From NCBI GenBank assembly GCA_030148665.1, contig JASBSZ010000029.1:62001-126000 (forward strand): DNA of 64,000 bases, read 5' to 3'. Position 1 is the stretch's first letter, and the number at the start of each line of letters is the position of its first letter. Positions 17,672-26,277 of the stretch are shown one piece after another. A program made the position numbers and the translations under genes. The notes under the pieces are model-generated. The model was not told the DNA's origin. It did no database searches and worked only from the letters and a program-made list of their open reading frames with translations. This stretch comes from Alphaproteobacteria bacterium. GTDB taxonomy: Bacteria > Pseudomonadota > Alphaproteobacteria > Rhodobacterales > Rhodobacteraceae.

Positions 17672-19105
17672 ATGGGTGATCTGGTAGAAAAATGTGCAGC
17701 GATCGTGGGTGCGGAAAACTGTCTGTCCGGCGACGATGATCGTGCGAAATATGACAGCGACATCATCGGGCAATACAAGGGGCGCTCGCTGGCGGTGGTG
17801 AAGCCGGGTAGCACCGAGGAGGTATCACGCGTGTTGGCACTGGCCAATGATTCGCGGGTGCCGGTGGTGCCGCTTTCGGGCAATACCGGGCTGTCGGGTG
17901 GCGGCTGGCCGGGCGAGGACAAGGCTATCATCCTGTCGATGGAGCGCATGAACCGGATCCGGCAAATCAATACCGACAGCCATGTGGCAATCGTCGAGGC
18001 AGGCGTCGTGCTGGCAAATCTGCATGCGGCGGTAGAGGAACACGATCTGGTGTTCCCGCTGATGTTCGGCGCGCGGGGATCCTGCATGATCGGGGGTAAT
18101 CTGGCGACCAATGCGGGGGGCTCGAACGTCGTGCGATACGGCAACACGCGGGCGCTGTGTCTTGGGCTCGAGGCGGTTCTGGCCGACGGCACCGTCGTTG
18201 ACCTGATGAGCGAGCTGCACAAGGACAACACCGGCTATGACCTGAAGGATCTGTTCATCGGCTCCGAGGGCACGCTGGGCGTCATCACCGCAGCGGTGCT
18301 GAAGCTGTTTCCGAAACCGGCGGCCTATGCCACCGCAATGGTGTCGGTGCCCGATATCGGCGGGGCGCTGAAGCTGCTGCACCGGATCCAGATTGCCAGC
18401 GGTGGCGGGGTCGAGGCGTTTGAATACATGCCGCGCAACTATTTCGAACATCTCGCCCGGATCGACCCCAAGGCGCAGCTGCCATTCGACCCGCTACCCG
18501 AGGTGGGCATCATGGTCGAGGTCGCGGCGACCGCCCCGACCGATGCCGCCCCGGGCGAGGATGGCCGCCTGCCTGTTGTCGCACGTCTGGAATCGGTGCT
18601 GGAAGATCTGTTTGAAACCGGCGAGGTGCTGGATGCCGTGGTGGCACAGACCGAGGCACAGCGCGCCGAAATGTGGCGCCAGCGCGAGATGGCCTTTCAG
18701 GTGGCCACCAGCCGGGGGATGCCGGTAGCAACCGATATCGCGGTGCCGCTGGACAAGGTCGGCAGGTTTCTGGAACGCGCCGACGCCGCGCTGGCCGAGG
18801 CCTTTCCGGGGGCCGAGGCGGTGGTTGTGGCCCATCTGGGCGACGGCAACCTGCATTACAGCGTCTGGGTCGATCCCACTGATCCGTCTTCCGCTGGCGC
18901 CGCGGAACATGAGGCTGTTCACAATCTGGTCGAGGATGTGGTGCGCGACCTGGGCGGCAGCTTTTCGGCAGAACATGGGGTAGGTCTGTCGAAAAGAGGC
19001 AGCATGGCGCGTTACAAGGACAAGGGCGCGCTGAAGGCCATGCGAGCCATCAAGGCCGCGCTGGACCCCAACAACATCATGAACCCCGGCAAAGTACTGC
19101 CCTAA
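17672..19105 (+). CDS. FAD-linked oxidase, GlcD/D-lactate dehydrogenase type
   Basis: A VAO/PCMH-fold flavoprotein that oxidises 2-hydroxy acids such as glycolate, D-lactate or D-2-hydroxyglutarate. FAD-binding features are PLSGNTGLSGGGWPGEDKA, GARGSCMIGGNLATNAGGSN and FIGSEGTLGVITAAVL; the C-terminal FAD-oxidase domain has HLGDGNLHYSVW, SAEHGVGLSKRG and the end DPNNIMNPGKVLP. The frame opens at GTG 17591, but those first codons translate a repeated intergenic element, so I start at ATG 17672 (ATG 17660 is possible). It follows hyuB closely and may oxidise a hydroxy acid from the ring-opened product; inference only. Confidence 0.85.
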   Translation: MGDLVEKCAAIVGAENCLSGDDDRAKYDSDIIGQYKGRSLAVVKPGSTEEVSRVLALANDSRVPVVPLSGNTGLSGGGWPGEDKAIILSMERMNRIRQINTDSHVAIVEAGVVLANLHAAVEEHDLVFPLMFGARGSCMIGGNLATNAGGSNVVRYGNTRALCLGLEAVLADGTVVDLMSELHKDNTGYDLKDLFIGSEGTLGVITAAVLKLFPKPAAYATAMVSVPDIGGALKLLHRIQIASGGGVEAFEYMPRNYFEHLARIDPKAQLPFDPLPEVGIMVEVAATAPTDAAPGEDGRLPVVARLESVLEDLFETGEVLDAVVAQTEAQRAEMWRQREMAFQVATSRGMPVATDIAVPLDKVGRFLERADAALAEAFPGAEAVVVAHLGDGNLHYSVWVDPTDPSSAGAAEHEAVHNLVEDVVRDLGGSFSAEHGVGLSKRGSMARYKDKGALKAMRAIKAALDPNNIMNPGKVLP

Positions 19106-19539
19106 CAGATATGGGCAAGCAGGGCGAGCAACTGTTCCTGCTCGGTCCGATCGAGCGGTGCCAGCGTCTGCCTGGTGATCAGCCGCGCGCGGGGTTCGAG
19201 TTGGTGATAGAGGATGCGGCCCCTGTCGGACAGATCGACGATGGTTCGGCGCCTGTCCCGTTCATCGCGCGAGGTTGTCAGCAGCCCTCGTTTCACCAGG
19301 CGGTCCACCACACCCTTGATCGTGGCGGCATCCATGGCGGTGATGCGCCCCAGCGCATTTTGCGAGACGGGGCCTGTTTCGACCAGCTTGGCCAATGCCG
19401 CAAACTGGGTGGGGGTGAGTTCGGGGATCAGCTCGGAAAAGATGGAGAGATGCCGTTGGGATGCCCGGCGCAAGACAAAGCCCACCTGGCGGTCGAGTTG
19501 ATAGCTGTCGTCCGGTGCTGGGGTGTCATCCTTGGTCAT
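19102..19539 (-). CDS. MarR-family transcriptional regulator of the catabolic island
   Basis: A 145-residue winged-helix regulator: dimer helix (DRQVGFVLRRASQRHLSIF), helix-turn-helix (LTPTQFAALAKLVETGPVSQNALG, then MDAATIKGVVDRLVKRGLL) and wing (RDERDRRRTIVDLSDRGR). It starts at ATG 19539; the upstream in-frame ATG at 19647 lies beyond the shared operator and past the divergent start, so it is unlikely. Its stop overlaps the end of the oxidase gene by 4 nt, convergent. TTTGTATAC-type boxes lie in its own upstream region and before hyuA, suggesting a local, ligand-relieved repressor of both divergent halves. Confidence 0.85.
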   Translation of the reverse strand: MTKDDTPAPDDSYQLDRQVGFVLRRASQRHLSIFSELIPELTPTQFAALAKLVETGPVSQNALGRITAMDAATIKGVVDRLVKRGLLTTSRDERDRRRTIVDLSDRGRILYHQLEPRARLITRQTLAPLDRTEQEQLLALLAHIC

Positions 19540-19598
19540 GTCGGCGGAATCTGATCGAAAAGCGATTGACAGTAAAGGGATGGCTCCGCAAAAATCCA

Positions 19599-19610
19599 TT
19601 TGTATACCAA
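19599..19610. promoter_or_regulatory. MarR-type operator between marR-type gene and FAD subunit gene
   Basis: TTTGTATACCAA matches the perfect palindrome at 13811-13822 in 11 of 12 positions. It lies 23 nt before the FAD-subunit ATG and 60 nt before the MarR ATG, where a dimeric repressor would block both. Confidence 0.58.
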
Positions 19611-19632
19611 CAATTCGGTGTAGGTTTCGCGC

Positions 19633-20469
19633 ATGACTTACCATCACCCCCGGACACTGGCCGAGGCGCTCGATCTGCTTGGCGCCGGGCCATTGCGCGT
19701 GCTGGCCGGGGGAACCGATCTTGTTGCCTCGGCCGGCACCCCGGCGCTGGGCGGTGATATACTGGACCTGACCGGGCTCAAAGCACTGCGCGGCATTTCC
19801 GAAACCGATACCGGCTGGCGTATCGGCGCGATGGTGACATGGGCCGAGATTGCCCAGGCCGCGCTGCCGCCTGCCTTTGACGGGTTACGGGCGGCGGCGC
19901 GCCAGGTTGGCGCGGTGCAGATCCAGAACCGGGCGACAATCGGCGGCAACCTGTGCAACGCCTCGCCCGCCGCCGACGGGGTGCCGCCCCTGCTGACACT
20001 GGAGGCCGAGGTCGAGCTGACCTCTTGCAACGGGTCGCGCCGGATGCCGGTCGGCGAGTTTCTGAAAGGTGTGCGCAAGACGGCCTTGCAACCGGGTGAA
20101 ATCCTGGTGGCGGTCCATGTCCCGAAAGCGGCCACGCAGGGGCGCGCGGGGTTTGCCAAGCTGGGGGCGCGCAAATATCTGGTGATCTCGATTGCCATGG
20201 TGGCGATGCGGCTGGAAATCTCTGATGGCATCATCCGGCGTGCGGCCGTGGCTGTCGGGGCGTGCAGTCCCGTTGCCCAGCGCCTGCGGGGGTTCGAGCA
20301 GGCGCTTGAGGGCGCGCGCGCAGACGACTCGGACAGGTGGCAACCGGCGCTGGCCGACGACATCTCGCGCCGCCTTTCGCCCATCGATGACATCCGCGCC
20401 GATGCCGCCTATCGGCGCAAAGCAGTGCAGACTCTGGTTTCCCGCCTGTTGCAGGAGGTCGCGCGATGA
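19633..20469 (+). CDS. Molybdenum hydroxylase FAD-binding subunit (XdhB/CoxM type)
   Basis: The medium subunit of a xanthine dehydrogenase-family enzyme; it passes electrons from the Fe-S clusters to FAD and on to an acceptor. The two FAD-binding signatures are LAGGTDLVASAG near residue 22 and ATIGGNLCNASPAADG near residue 100 (the TIGGN motif). The C-terminal CO-dehydrogenase-flavoprotein domain (LGARKYLVISIAMVAMRLE...GACSPVAQRLRGFE) is complete. 278 residues, normal. Overlaps the next gene by 4 nt (ATGA). Confidence 0.9.
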   Translation: MTYHHPRTLAEALDLLGAGPLRVLAGGTDLVASAGTPALGGDILDLTGLKALRGISETDTGWRIGAMVTWAEIAQAALPPAFDGLRAAARQVGAVQIQNRATIGGNLCNASPAADGVPPLLTLEAEVELTSCNGSRRMPVGEFLKGVRKTALQPGEILVAVHVPKAATQGRAGFAKLGARKYLVISIAMVAMRLEISDGIIRRAAVAVGACSPVAQRLRGFEQALEGARADDSDRWQPALADDISRRLSPIDDIRADAAYRRKAVQTLVSRLLQEVAR

Positions 20470-23192
20470 CCCGCCTTACCGTCAACGGCCAAAGGGTCGA
20501 GGTCAACACGGATGCCGCCCGGCGCCTGTCGGATTTCCTGCGCATCGACCTTGGCCTGACCGGCACCAAGTCGGGCTGTGACGCCGGCGATTGCGGGGCC
20601 TGCACGGTTCTGGTTGACGGCCGGCCGGTCTGTTCCTGCCTTACCCCGGTGGGCAGCATCACGGGCGCCGAAATCGTGACCGTCGAAGGGCTGGCAGATG
20701 CGGGGTTTGGCAATCTGCAACGGTCTTTCCTGCGGCACGGCGCGGCGCAATGCGGCATCTGCACGCCGGGGATGCTGATGGCCGCCGCGGCGCTGCTGAA
20801 ACGCGATCCACACCCGACACGCCAGGCCATAGAGGACGCCCTTGGCGGGGTACTGTGCCGCTGCACCGGCTATGGTGCGATCATCGAGGCGGTGCTGCAT
20901 GCAAATGACCCCGAACCCCTGACCACCACCCCCGCCGCCGGCAATGCGGTCGGCGCCGCGATCGAGCGGCTGGACGGCCTGCCCAAGGTGGATGGCAGCG
21001 AAAGCTTCGGCGCCGATGAGATCCCCGCCGATCATCTGCTGGTGCGGGCCGCGCGTTCGCCCCATTTTCACGCGGAATTCACCCTTGGCGATCTCGACGC
21101 GTGGCAGGCGGCGCATCCCGGTGTCGAACTGGTGTTGACCGCTGCCGACATTCCCGGCGAAAACCGCTATGGCACCATTCCCGCCTTTGCCGACCAGCCT
21201 GCCCTTGCCGACGGGCATGTGCGTTTCAGGGGCGAGGCCGTGGCCCTGATCGTGGGGCGGCCTGACGTTGTCGCCTCGCTGGATCTGGCGGATTTTCCCG
21301 TTTCCTGGCGGGAACTGCCGCATGTGCTGGACATGGATGCAGCACTTGCCCCCGACGCGCCGCAGCTGCACCAGGGGCGCGCGGGCAATGTCATGACCAC
21401 GGGCAGGCTGGGCTGCGGAAATGTCGATGCGGCGCTGGCATCCGCCGCCCATGTGGCCGAGGCGGAAATCGAAACCTCGTTCGTCGAACACGCCTATATC
21501 GAACCCGAGGCCGGTATCGCCTGGATCGAGGGCGAGGTGCTGGTAATTCGCGCCTGCACCCAGGCCCCGGTGATGGATCAGGAAGAAACCGCCCGCCTGC
21601 TGGCCCTGCCACCGGAACGCGTGCGGATCATCCCGGCCGCCACGGGGGGCGGGTTCGGATCAAAGCTCGACCTGTCATTGCAGCCGTTTGTCGGGCTTGC
21701 TGCCTTGCGAACAGGGCGGCCCTGCCGGATGGCCTATTCACGCGCCGAGTCGATGCAGGCCACGACCAAACGCCACCCGTCGCGCGCGCGCGCCACCGCC
21801 GCCTGCGACGCCAAGGGCAGGATTACCACCTATCGCTATCGCGGCGATTTCAACACCGGCGCCTATGCCAGTTGGGGGCCGACTGTCGCCGGCAGGGTGC
21901 CGGTGCATGCCTCGGGGCCTTACCTCACCCCGAACTACGCGGCCGAGGCGCGGGCCATTCATACCAACGGCCCCGTCTCGGGCGCGTTCCGTGGCTTTGG
22001 CGTGCCACAGGCGGCCATCGTGCAGGAAACCCTGTATGAGGATCTGGCGCTGGCAACCGGCATCGACCGGCTGGAATTCCGCATCCTCAACGCGTTGCGC
22101 GACGGCGACCGCACGACATTCGGGCAGGTCATGCAGGCGGTGGGCATTGCCGACTGCCTGCAATCCCTGCGCCCCCGCTGGCAGGATGCGCTTGCCGAGG
22201 CGGCCGACTGGAACGCCGCGCATGACAGGGTGAAGCGCGGCATCGGCGTGGCATCATGCTGGTATGGATGCGGCAATACCGGCCTGCCCAACCCGGCCAC
22301 GATCCGCGCCGGCATCACAAGCGAAGGCCGCCTTGTGCTGCATCAGGGGGCGGTCGATATCGGGCAGGGATCGAATACCGTGATCCCCCAGATCTTTGCC
22401 GATGCGCTGGGGGTGGCGGTGGATCAGGTCGAACTGGTCGGGGCCGACACGGCACTGACCCCCGATTGTGGCAAGACATCAGCCTCGCGCCAGACCTTCA
22501 TCACCGGGCGCGCGGCGCTGGCCGCCGGCCAGGCCCTGCGCGCCGCCCTGCAAAGGCTGACCAATGCGGGGAAGATCAGCGGTATCCGGTTCGAAAGTGG
22601 CGCGGTTGTTGTTGTGGGCGATACCGGCGAGCACCGGCTGGACCTGTCGGTGATGGAGCCCGACGCGCTGGGCTATGCCCTGTCGGTCGAGGAAAGCTAT
22701 GACCCGCCGACGACCCCGCTCGACGAAAATGGTCAGGGCAGCCCCTATGCGGTTTACGGCTATGGCGCCCATCTGGCCGAGGTCGAGGTCGATCTGGACC
22801 TAGGCACCGTCAGGGTCCATCGCCTGACAGCCGCCCATGATCTGGGGCGCGTCATCAACCCGCTGCTTGCCCGCGGCCAGGTGGAGGGGGGTGTAGCCCA
22901 AGGGCTGGGGCTTGCGCTGATGGAGGAATATGTGCCGGGGCGCAGCGAAAACCTGCACGACTATCTGATCCCTACCATCGGGGACGTGCCGGAGATTGAC
23001 ACGATCTTCATCGAAAAACCCGACCCCGAGGGCCCCTATGGCGCGCGCGGCCTTGGCGAACACGCCCTGATCCCGACCGCACCCGCAGTGCTGAACGCGA
23101 TCCGCCATGCCTCGGGCGCGCGCATGAGGCGTGTTCCGGCAACGCCACCGCGCGTGCTGGCCGCAATCCGCGAGGCGCGTGCCGATGGCTGA
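20466..23192 (+). CDS. Molybdenum hydroxylase with fused 2Fe-2S and molybdopterin subunits (xanthine dehydrogenase family)
   Basis: A 908-residue fusion of the small and large subunits of a xanthine dehydrogenase-type enzyme. Residues 1-75 are a plant-type ferredoxin domain with Cys38, Cys43, Cys46 and Cys58; residues 80-150 hold the second cluster (QCGIC and LCRCTGY, Cys96, 99, 131, 133). The Mo-cofactor domains run from about 160 to the end, with ATGGGFGSK, GAFRGFGVPQ, the QGS..V and EGPYGARGLGEH segments, the last containing the catalytic Glu. Such enzymes hydroxylate N-heterocycles or purines using water. Small and large subunits are more often separate genes, with the fusion order seen here less common. 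Substrate unknown; xanthine is not excluded. Confidence 0.88.
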   Translation: MTRLTVNGQRVEVNTDAARRLSDFLRIDLGLTGTKSGCDAGDCGACTVLVDGRPVCSCLTPVGSITGAEIVTVEGLADAGFGNLQRSFLRHGAAQCGICTPGMLMAAAALLKRDPHPTRQAIEDALGGVLCRCTGYGAIIEAVLHANDPEPLTTTPAAGNAVGAAIERLDGLPKVDGSESFGADEIPADHLLVRAARSPHFHAEFTLGDLDAWQAAHPGVELVLTAADIPGENRYGTIPAFADQPALADGHVRFRGEAVALIVGRPDVVASLDLADFPVSWRELPHVLDMDAALAPDAPQLHQGRAGNVMTTGRLGCGNVDAALASAAHVAEAEIETSFVEHAYIEPEAGIAWIEGEVLVIRACTQAPVMDQEETARLLALPPERVRIIPAATGGGFGSKLDLSLQPFVGLAALRTGRPCRMAYSRAESMQATTKRHPSRARATAACDAKGRITTYRYRGDFNTGAYASWGPTVAGRVPVHASGPYLTPNYAAEARAIHTNGPVSGAFRGFGVPQAAIVQETLYEDLALATGIDRLEFRILNALRDGDRTTFGQVMQAVGIADCLQSLRPRWQDALAEAADWNAAHDRVKRGIGVASCWYGCGNTGLPNPATIRAGITSEGRLVLHQGAVDIGQGSNTVIPQIFADALGVAVDQVELVGADTALTPDCGKTSASRQTFITGRAALAAGQALRAALQRLTNAGKISGIRFESGAVVVVGDTGEHRLDLSVMEPDALGYALSVEESYDPPTTPLDENGQGSPYAVYGYGAHLAEVEVDLDLGTVRVHRLTAAHDLGRVINPLLARGQVEGGVAQGLGLALMEEYVPGRSENLHDYLIPTIGDVPEIDTIFIEKPDPEGPYGARGLGEHALIPTAPAVLNAIRHASGARMRRVPATPPRVLAAIREARADG

Positions 23193-24813
23193 GAACGCGG
23201 GCAGACCGGAAAAGATCCGCTGCGAAGCCTGTCCGGTCATGTGCTATGTCGCCGAGGGCCGCGCCGGGGCCTGCGATCGCTATGCCAACCAGAACGGCAG
23301 GATCATCCGCGTCGATCCCCTGACCCTGCTGGACCGGCGCATCAAGGCGGGGGACGAGATCAAACCCTTTCTTGCCGCCGACTGGGATGGCAGCGACGTC
23401 AGCTGTGACACGCCCTTTGTGACCGCCATCGGCGCGGGCACCACCTACCCCGATTACAAGCCCGCCCCCTTTATCGTCAGCCGTCAGGTCGAGGGCGTTG
23501 ACATGGTGACGGTCGTGACCGAGGCGATCTTTTCCTATTGCGGCACCAAGATAAAGATCGACACCGACCGCCATGTCGGCCCCGAGGCCGCCACCGTCCG
23601 CGTGCAGGGCGAGGCCGTGGGCCATGTGATGACCGGCGAATATGGCAGCCAGATGCTGTCGCTCGGCGGGGTCGATCACCTGACCGGCGGCAGCAAGGCC
23701 GAGGGCCGCGTGACCTGCGACACCTTGCTGAAGCTGTGCAACCGCCAGCCGGTCGAGATGACCATCGACGGGGGCTCGACCGTCATCGTGCAGGCCGGTG
23801 CGCCGCCGGTTGTTGACGGCAAGGCCGAGGAACGGATGCGCGTCGGCTGTGGCTCGGCCACCATCGGCATGTTTGCCGCCCAGTGGAAGGGGCTGGTGGA
23901 CGAGGTTGTCGTGGTGGATGACCACATCACGGGGGTGGTCAGCGAACATCAGGCCGGCAAGGTGCTGGGCTGGCAGCCGACCGGCATCAGGATCAAGGGG
24001 CGTCGTTCGACCCCGGGGCGGTATTTCCGCGTCGCCAATCCGGGGCTGGGCTGGGGCGGCACAGACATTACCGACCCGCTGACCATTTTGGGCGACTGGA
24101 ACCCGAAAAAGGGGGCGCGGCCGGGGCTGCGCCTGCTGATGGTTTCGACCACCGGCGAGCAATATGCCTATTACGAGCTGGATGACGACCTGCACCCCAT
24201 CGCCCGCCCCCTGCCCGATGACCTGCGTCCCTCGGTCGATCTGATCGCAGAGAACTGCGAACCGGCCCTGTGCAGCGTGCTGTTCATGGGCGGGGCCGGC
24301 GGCAGCCTGCGCGCCGGTGTGACCCGCAACCCGGTGCGCCTGACCCATTCGGTCAGGGCTGGAGAAACCCGCGTTACCTGTGGCGGTGCGCCGGTCTATA
24401 TCTGGCCCGGCGGAGGGATTACGCTGATGGTTGACGTGCTGGATATGCCATTGAACTCATTTGGGTATGTTCCTACCCCCGCATTGGTGGCTCCGCTGGA
24501 ATTCACCCTTCCGCGGGCGAAATACGAGGCACTGGGCGGCCATGTGGGCGCCATCCGCGACCTGCCCGACATTCTGGCGCATGGCGGGGAATACGGGCAT
24601 GATATCAGGGCGATCGGGCCCGCTGACGGTGGGCGCACCATGATATCCGGGTTCCCGGCCGACAGGCCGGGCAGCGCCCGCCCCGCCCCCCAGGCGGGCG
24701 CTTTCACGCCCCCCTCGGGACGGGCGCTGCCCTCGGCGATTTCCGAACAAGGCCGGCACCGGAACCCGAAACCGGGAAAAACCAGGCCCGGGTCCAAGCC
24801 CAAGGGCCGCTGA
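23185..24813 (+). CDS. 6-hydroxynicotinate reductase-like iron-sulfur protein
   Basis: Resembles proteins annotated as 6-hydroxynicotinate reductase, which in Eubacterium barkeri reduces the hydroxylated pyridine ring during nicotinate fermentation. The N-terminus has Cys13, Cys16, Cys20 and Cys30 (CEACPVMC...GACDRY), a CxxCxxxCx9C pattern suited to a [4Fe-4S] cluster. The centre is Gly-rich (VGCGSATIGMF, GGGITLMVDV). The C-terminal 80 residues are Pro/Arg/Lys-rich and low complexity. ATG 23185 overlaps the previous gene by 8 nt. In an aerobe without a fermentation pathway the true substrate is uncertain; the name is by family only. Confidence 0.7.
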   Translation: MAENAGRPEKIRCEACPVMCYVAEGRAGACDRYANQNGRIIRVDPLTLLDRRIKAGDEIKPFLAADWDGSDVSCDTPFVTAIGAGTTYPDYKPAPFIVSRQVEGVDMVTVVTEAIFSYCGTKIKIDTDRHVGPEAATVRVQGEAVGHVMTGEYGSQMLSLGGVDHLTGGSKAEGRVTCDTLLKLCNRQPVEMTIDGGSTVIVQAGAPPVVDGKAEERMRVGCGSATIGMFAAQWKGLVDEVVVVDDHITGVVSEHQAGKVLGWQPTGIRIKGRRSTPGRYFRVANPGLGWGGTDITDPLTILGDWNPKKGARPGLRLLMVSTTGEQYAYYELDDDLHPIARPLPDDLRPSVDLIAENCEPALCSVLFMGGAGGSLRAGVTRNPVRLTHSVRAGETRVTCGGAPVYIWPGGGITLMVDVLDMPLNSFGYVPTPALVAPLEFTLPRAKYEALGGHVGAIRDLPDILAHGGEYGHDIRAIGPADGGRTMISGFPADRPGSARPAPQAGAFTPPSGRALPSAISEQGRHRNPKPGKTRPGSKPKGR

Positions 24814-24814
24814 C

Positions 24815-25702
24815 ATGGAACGCCCCTCGGCCGCCATTCTGCCCGGCAACCGTCTGCACCTGCATCACGGGCCGATCGACCTGGTGATCGGGGCCCACGG
24901 GCCGGACCGCGCAAAGGCCTACCGCCAGGCCGAAACCCGGTTCCAGACCGTGTTGACCGGGCTGGTGGCCGAGCTCGACCTGCTGCGCGCGCCTCTCGGC
25001 GGCAATCGCCCCACCGGCCCTGTCGCCCGCCGCATGGTTGCCGCGGTCGCGCCCTTTGCCGATGTCTTTATCACCCCAATGGCCGCCGTTGCTGGGGCTG
25101 TCGCCGACGAGATCTGCACCGCCCTGTGCGAGGGCTGCGATCTGGAACGCGCCTATGTCAACAATGGCGGCGATATCGCCTTTTTTCTGGCACCGGGCCA
25201 CAGCCTGCGCGCCGCAATTGCCGATGCCGGGGCCGCGGGCACTGTGACCCTGGACGCCAACCAACCGTCGCGCGGGCTGGCGACTTCGGGCTGGCGGGGG
25301 CGCAGCCACTCGCTCGGCATTGCCGATGCGGTGACGGTGGTTGCCGCCAATGCTGCTGCGGCCGATGCGGCGGCGACCCTGATCGCCAACGCCGTCGATC
25401 TGCCCGACCACCCTGCTGTCGCGCGCCAACCCGCCTGTGATCTGTCACCGGATTCCGATCTCGGCAACCGCCTTGTGACCACCGCTGTCGGCCCGCTGAC
25501 CGATACCGAAATCAGCGCCGCCCTTGACCGCGGGCAGGCTCGCGCGCAAGAAATGATGCGGGACGGGCTGATTGCCGGGGCCGCGCTGATATTGCGCGGG
25601 CAGGTCAGGCTGACAGGGCAGGGTTTTGCCGCCACAAAAAGTCAGATCGAAAGGAACGGGAATGCCGGAATTCAGGTTGCGCAAGCTGGTCGTGTCGGTT
25701 GA
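24815..25702 (+). CDS. UPF0280 family protein (ApbE-like fold)
   Basis: A 295-residue protein matching the UPF0280 family, which I recall being placed structurally with ApbE-type flavin transferases. Key stretches are ANRLHLHHGPIDLVIGAHG-like start, the GPVARRMVAAVAPFADVFITP segment, AGAVADEICTALCEG, and YVNNGGDIAFFLAPG, the last corresponding to the Asn-Gly-Gly-Asp loop seen in ApbE. It follows the reductase-like gene by one nucleotide and overlaps the next by 41 nt, so all are one operon. A role in attaching flavin to the reductase-like neighbour is a hypothesis, not shown. Confidence 0.75.
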   Translation: MERPSAAILPGNRLHLHHGPIDLVIGAHGPDRAKAYRQAETRFQTVLTGLVAELDLLRAPLGGNRPTGPVARRMVAAVAPFADVFITPMAAVAGAVADEICTALCEGCDLERAYVNNGGDIAFFLAPGHSLRAAIADAGAAGTVTLDANQPSRGLATSGWRGRSHSLGIADAVTVVAANAAAADAAATLIANAVDLPDHPAVARQPACDLSPDSDLGNRLVTTAVGPLTDTEISAALDRGQARAQEMMRDGLIAGAALILRGQVRLTGQGFAATKSQIERNGNAGIQVAQAGRVG

Positions 25703-26243
25703 GGAAATCTTTCACGACGGCGGCCCCGATGCCGAGGTGCCACGTCAACGGGCCTCGATCGTGGCGGTGGTGTCAAACCCCTTTGCCGGACGTTTTGAGG
25801 CCGACCTTCAGGGCGCAATGGATGATCTCAAGCCGCTGGGCCTGATGATGACCGACCGCCTGATCTATGCGCTGGGTGGCATCAAGGGGATCGACGGCTA
25901 TGGCAAGGCTGCGATCTGCGGCGAAAATGGCGAGCTGGAACATACCGCCCTGTGGCATGTGCCGGGCGGCTATGCCATGCGCGAACGTCTGGGCGAGGCC
26001 CGCGCCATCGTGCCGTCATCCATGAAGATGGGCCATGTAGGGGCGCGGATCGATGTGCCCATCGGCCATATCAACGCCGCCTATGTGCGCAGCCACTTCG
26101 ATTCGATGGAGGTGGGCGTGCCCGACGGCCCGCGCGCCGATGAGATCCTGTTTGCCCTGGTCATGTCCAAGGGTCCGCGCATCCATGCCCGCATGGGGGG
26201 GCTGGCCGCCGCCGACGTGGTGGGCGAGGACGGGTTGCGCTGA
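25662..26243 (+). CDS. AA_synth family protein (amino acid synthesis family, PF06684 type)
   Basis: A 193-residue cytoplasmic protein of the poorly characterised 'amino acid synthesis' family. Family-like segments are RKLVVSVEEIFHDGG, RASIVAVVSNPFAG, YGKAAICGENGELEH and SSMKMGHVGARIDVPIGH. AAAGGA lies 8 nt before ATG 25662; an earlier in-frame ATG at 25626 lacks this. Ends the catabolic operon. It commonly travels with UPF0280 and 6-hydroxynicotinate-reductase-like genes, as far as I recall, which argues for a shared pathway. Biochemical role unknown. Confidence 0.75.
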   Translation: MPEFRLRKLVVSVEEIFHDGGPDAEVPRQRASIVAVVSNPFAGRFEADLQGAMDDLKPLGLMMTDRLIYALGGIKGIDGYGKAAICGENGELEHTALWHVPGGYAMRERLGEARAIVPSSMKMGHVGARIDVPIGHINAAYVRSHFDSMEVGVPDGPRADEILFALVMSKGPRIHARMGGLAAADVVGEDGLR

Positions 26244-26277
26244 TCCCTGGTGGGCGCCGCCTTCCGCCGGCGGGGCG

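Noticed and set aside
15813-17672. 619-codon minus-strand frame opposite hyuB
   Set aside because: No recognisable domain and entirely antisense to hyuB, whose motifs are clear.
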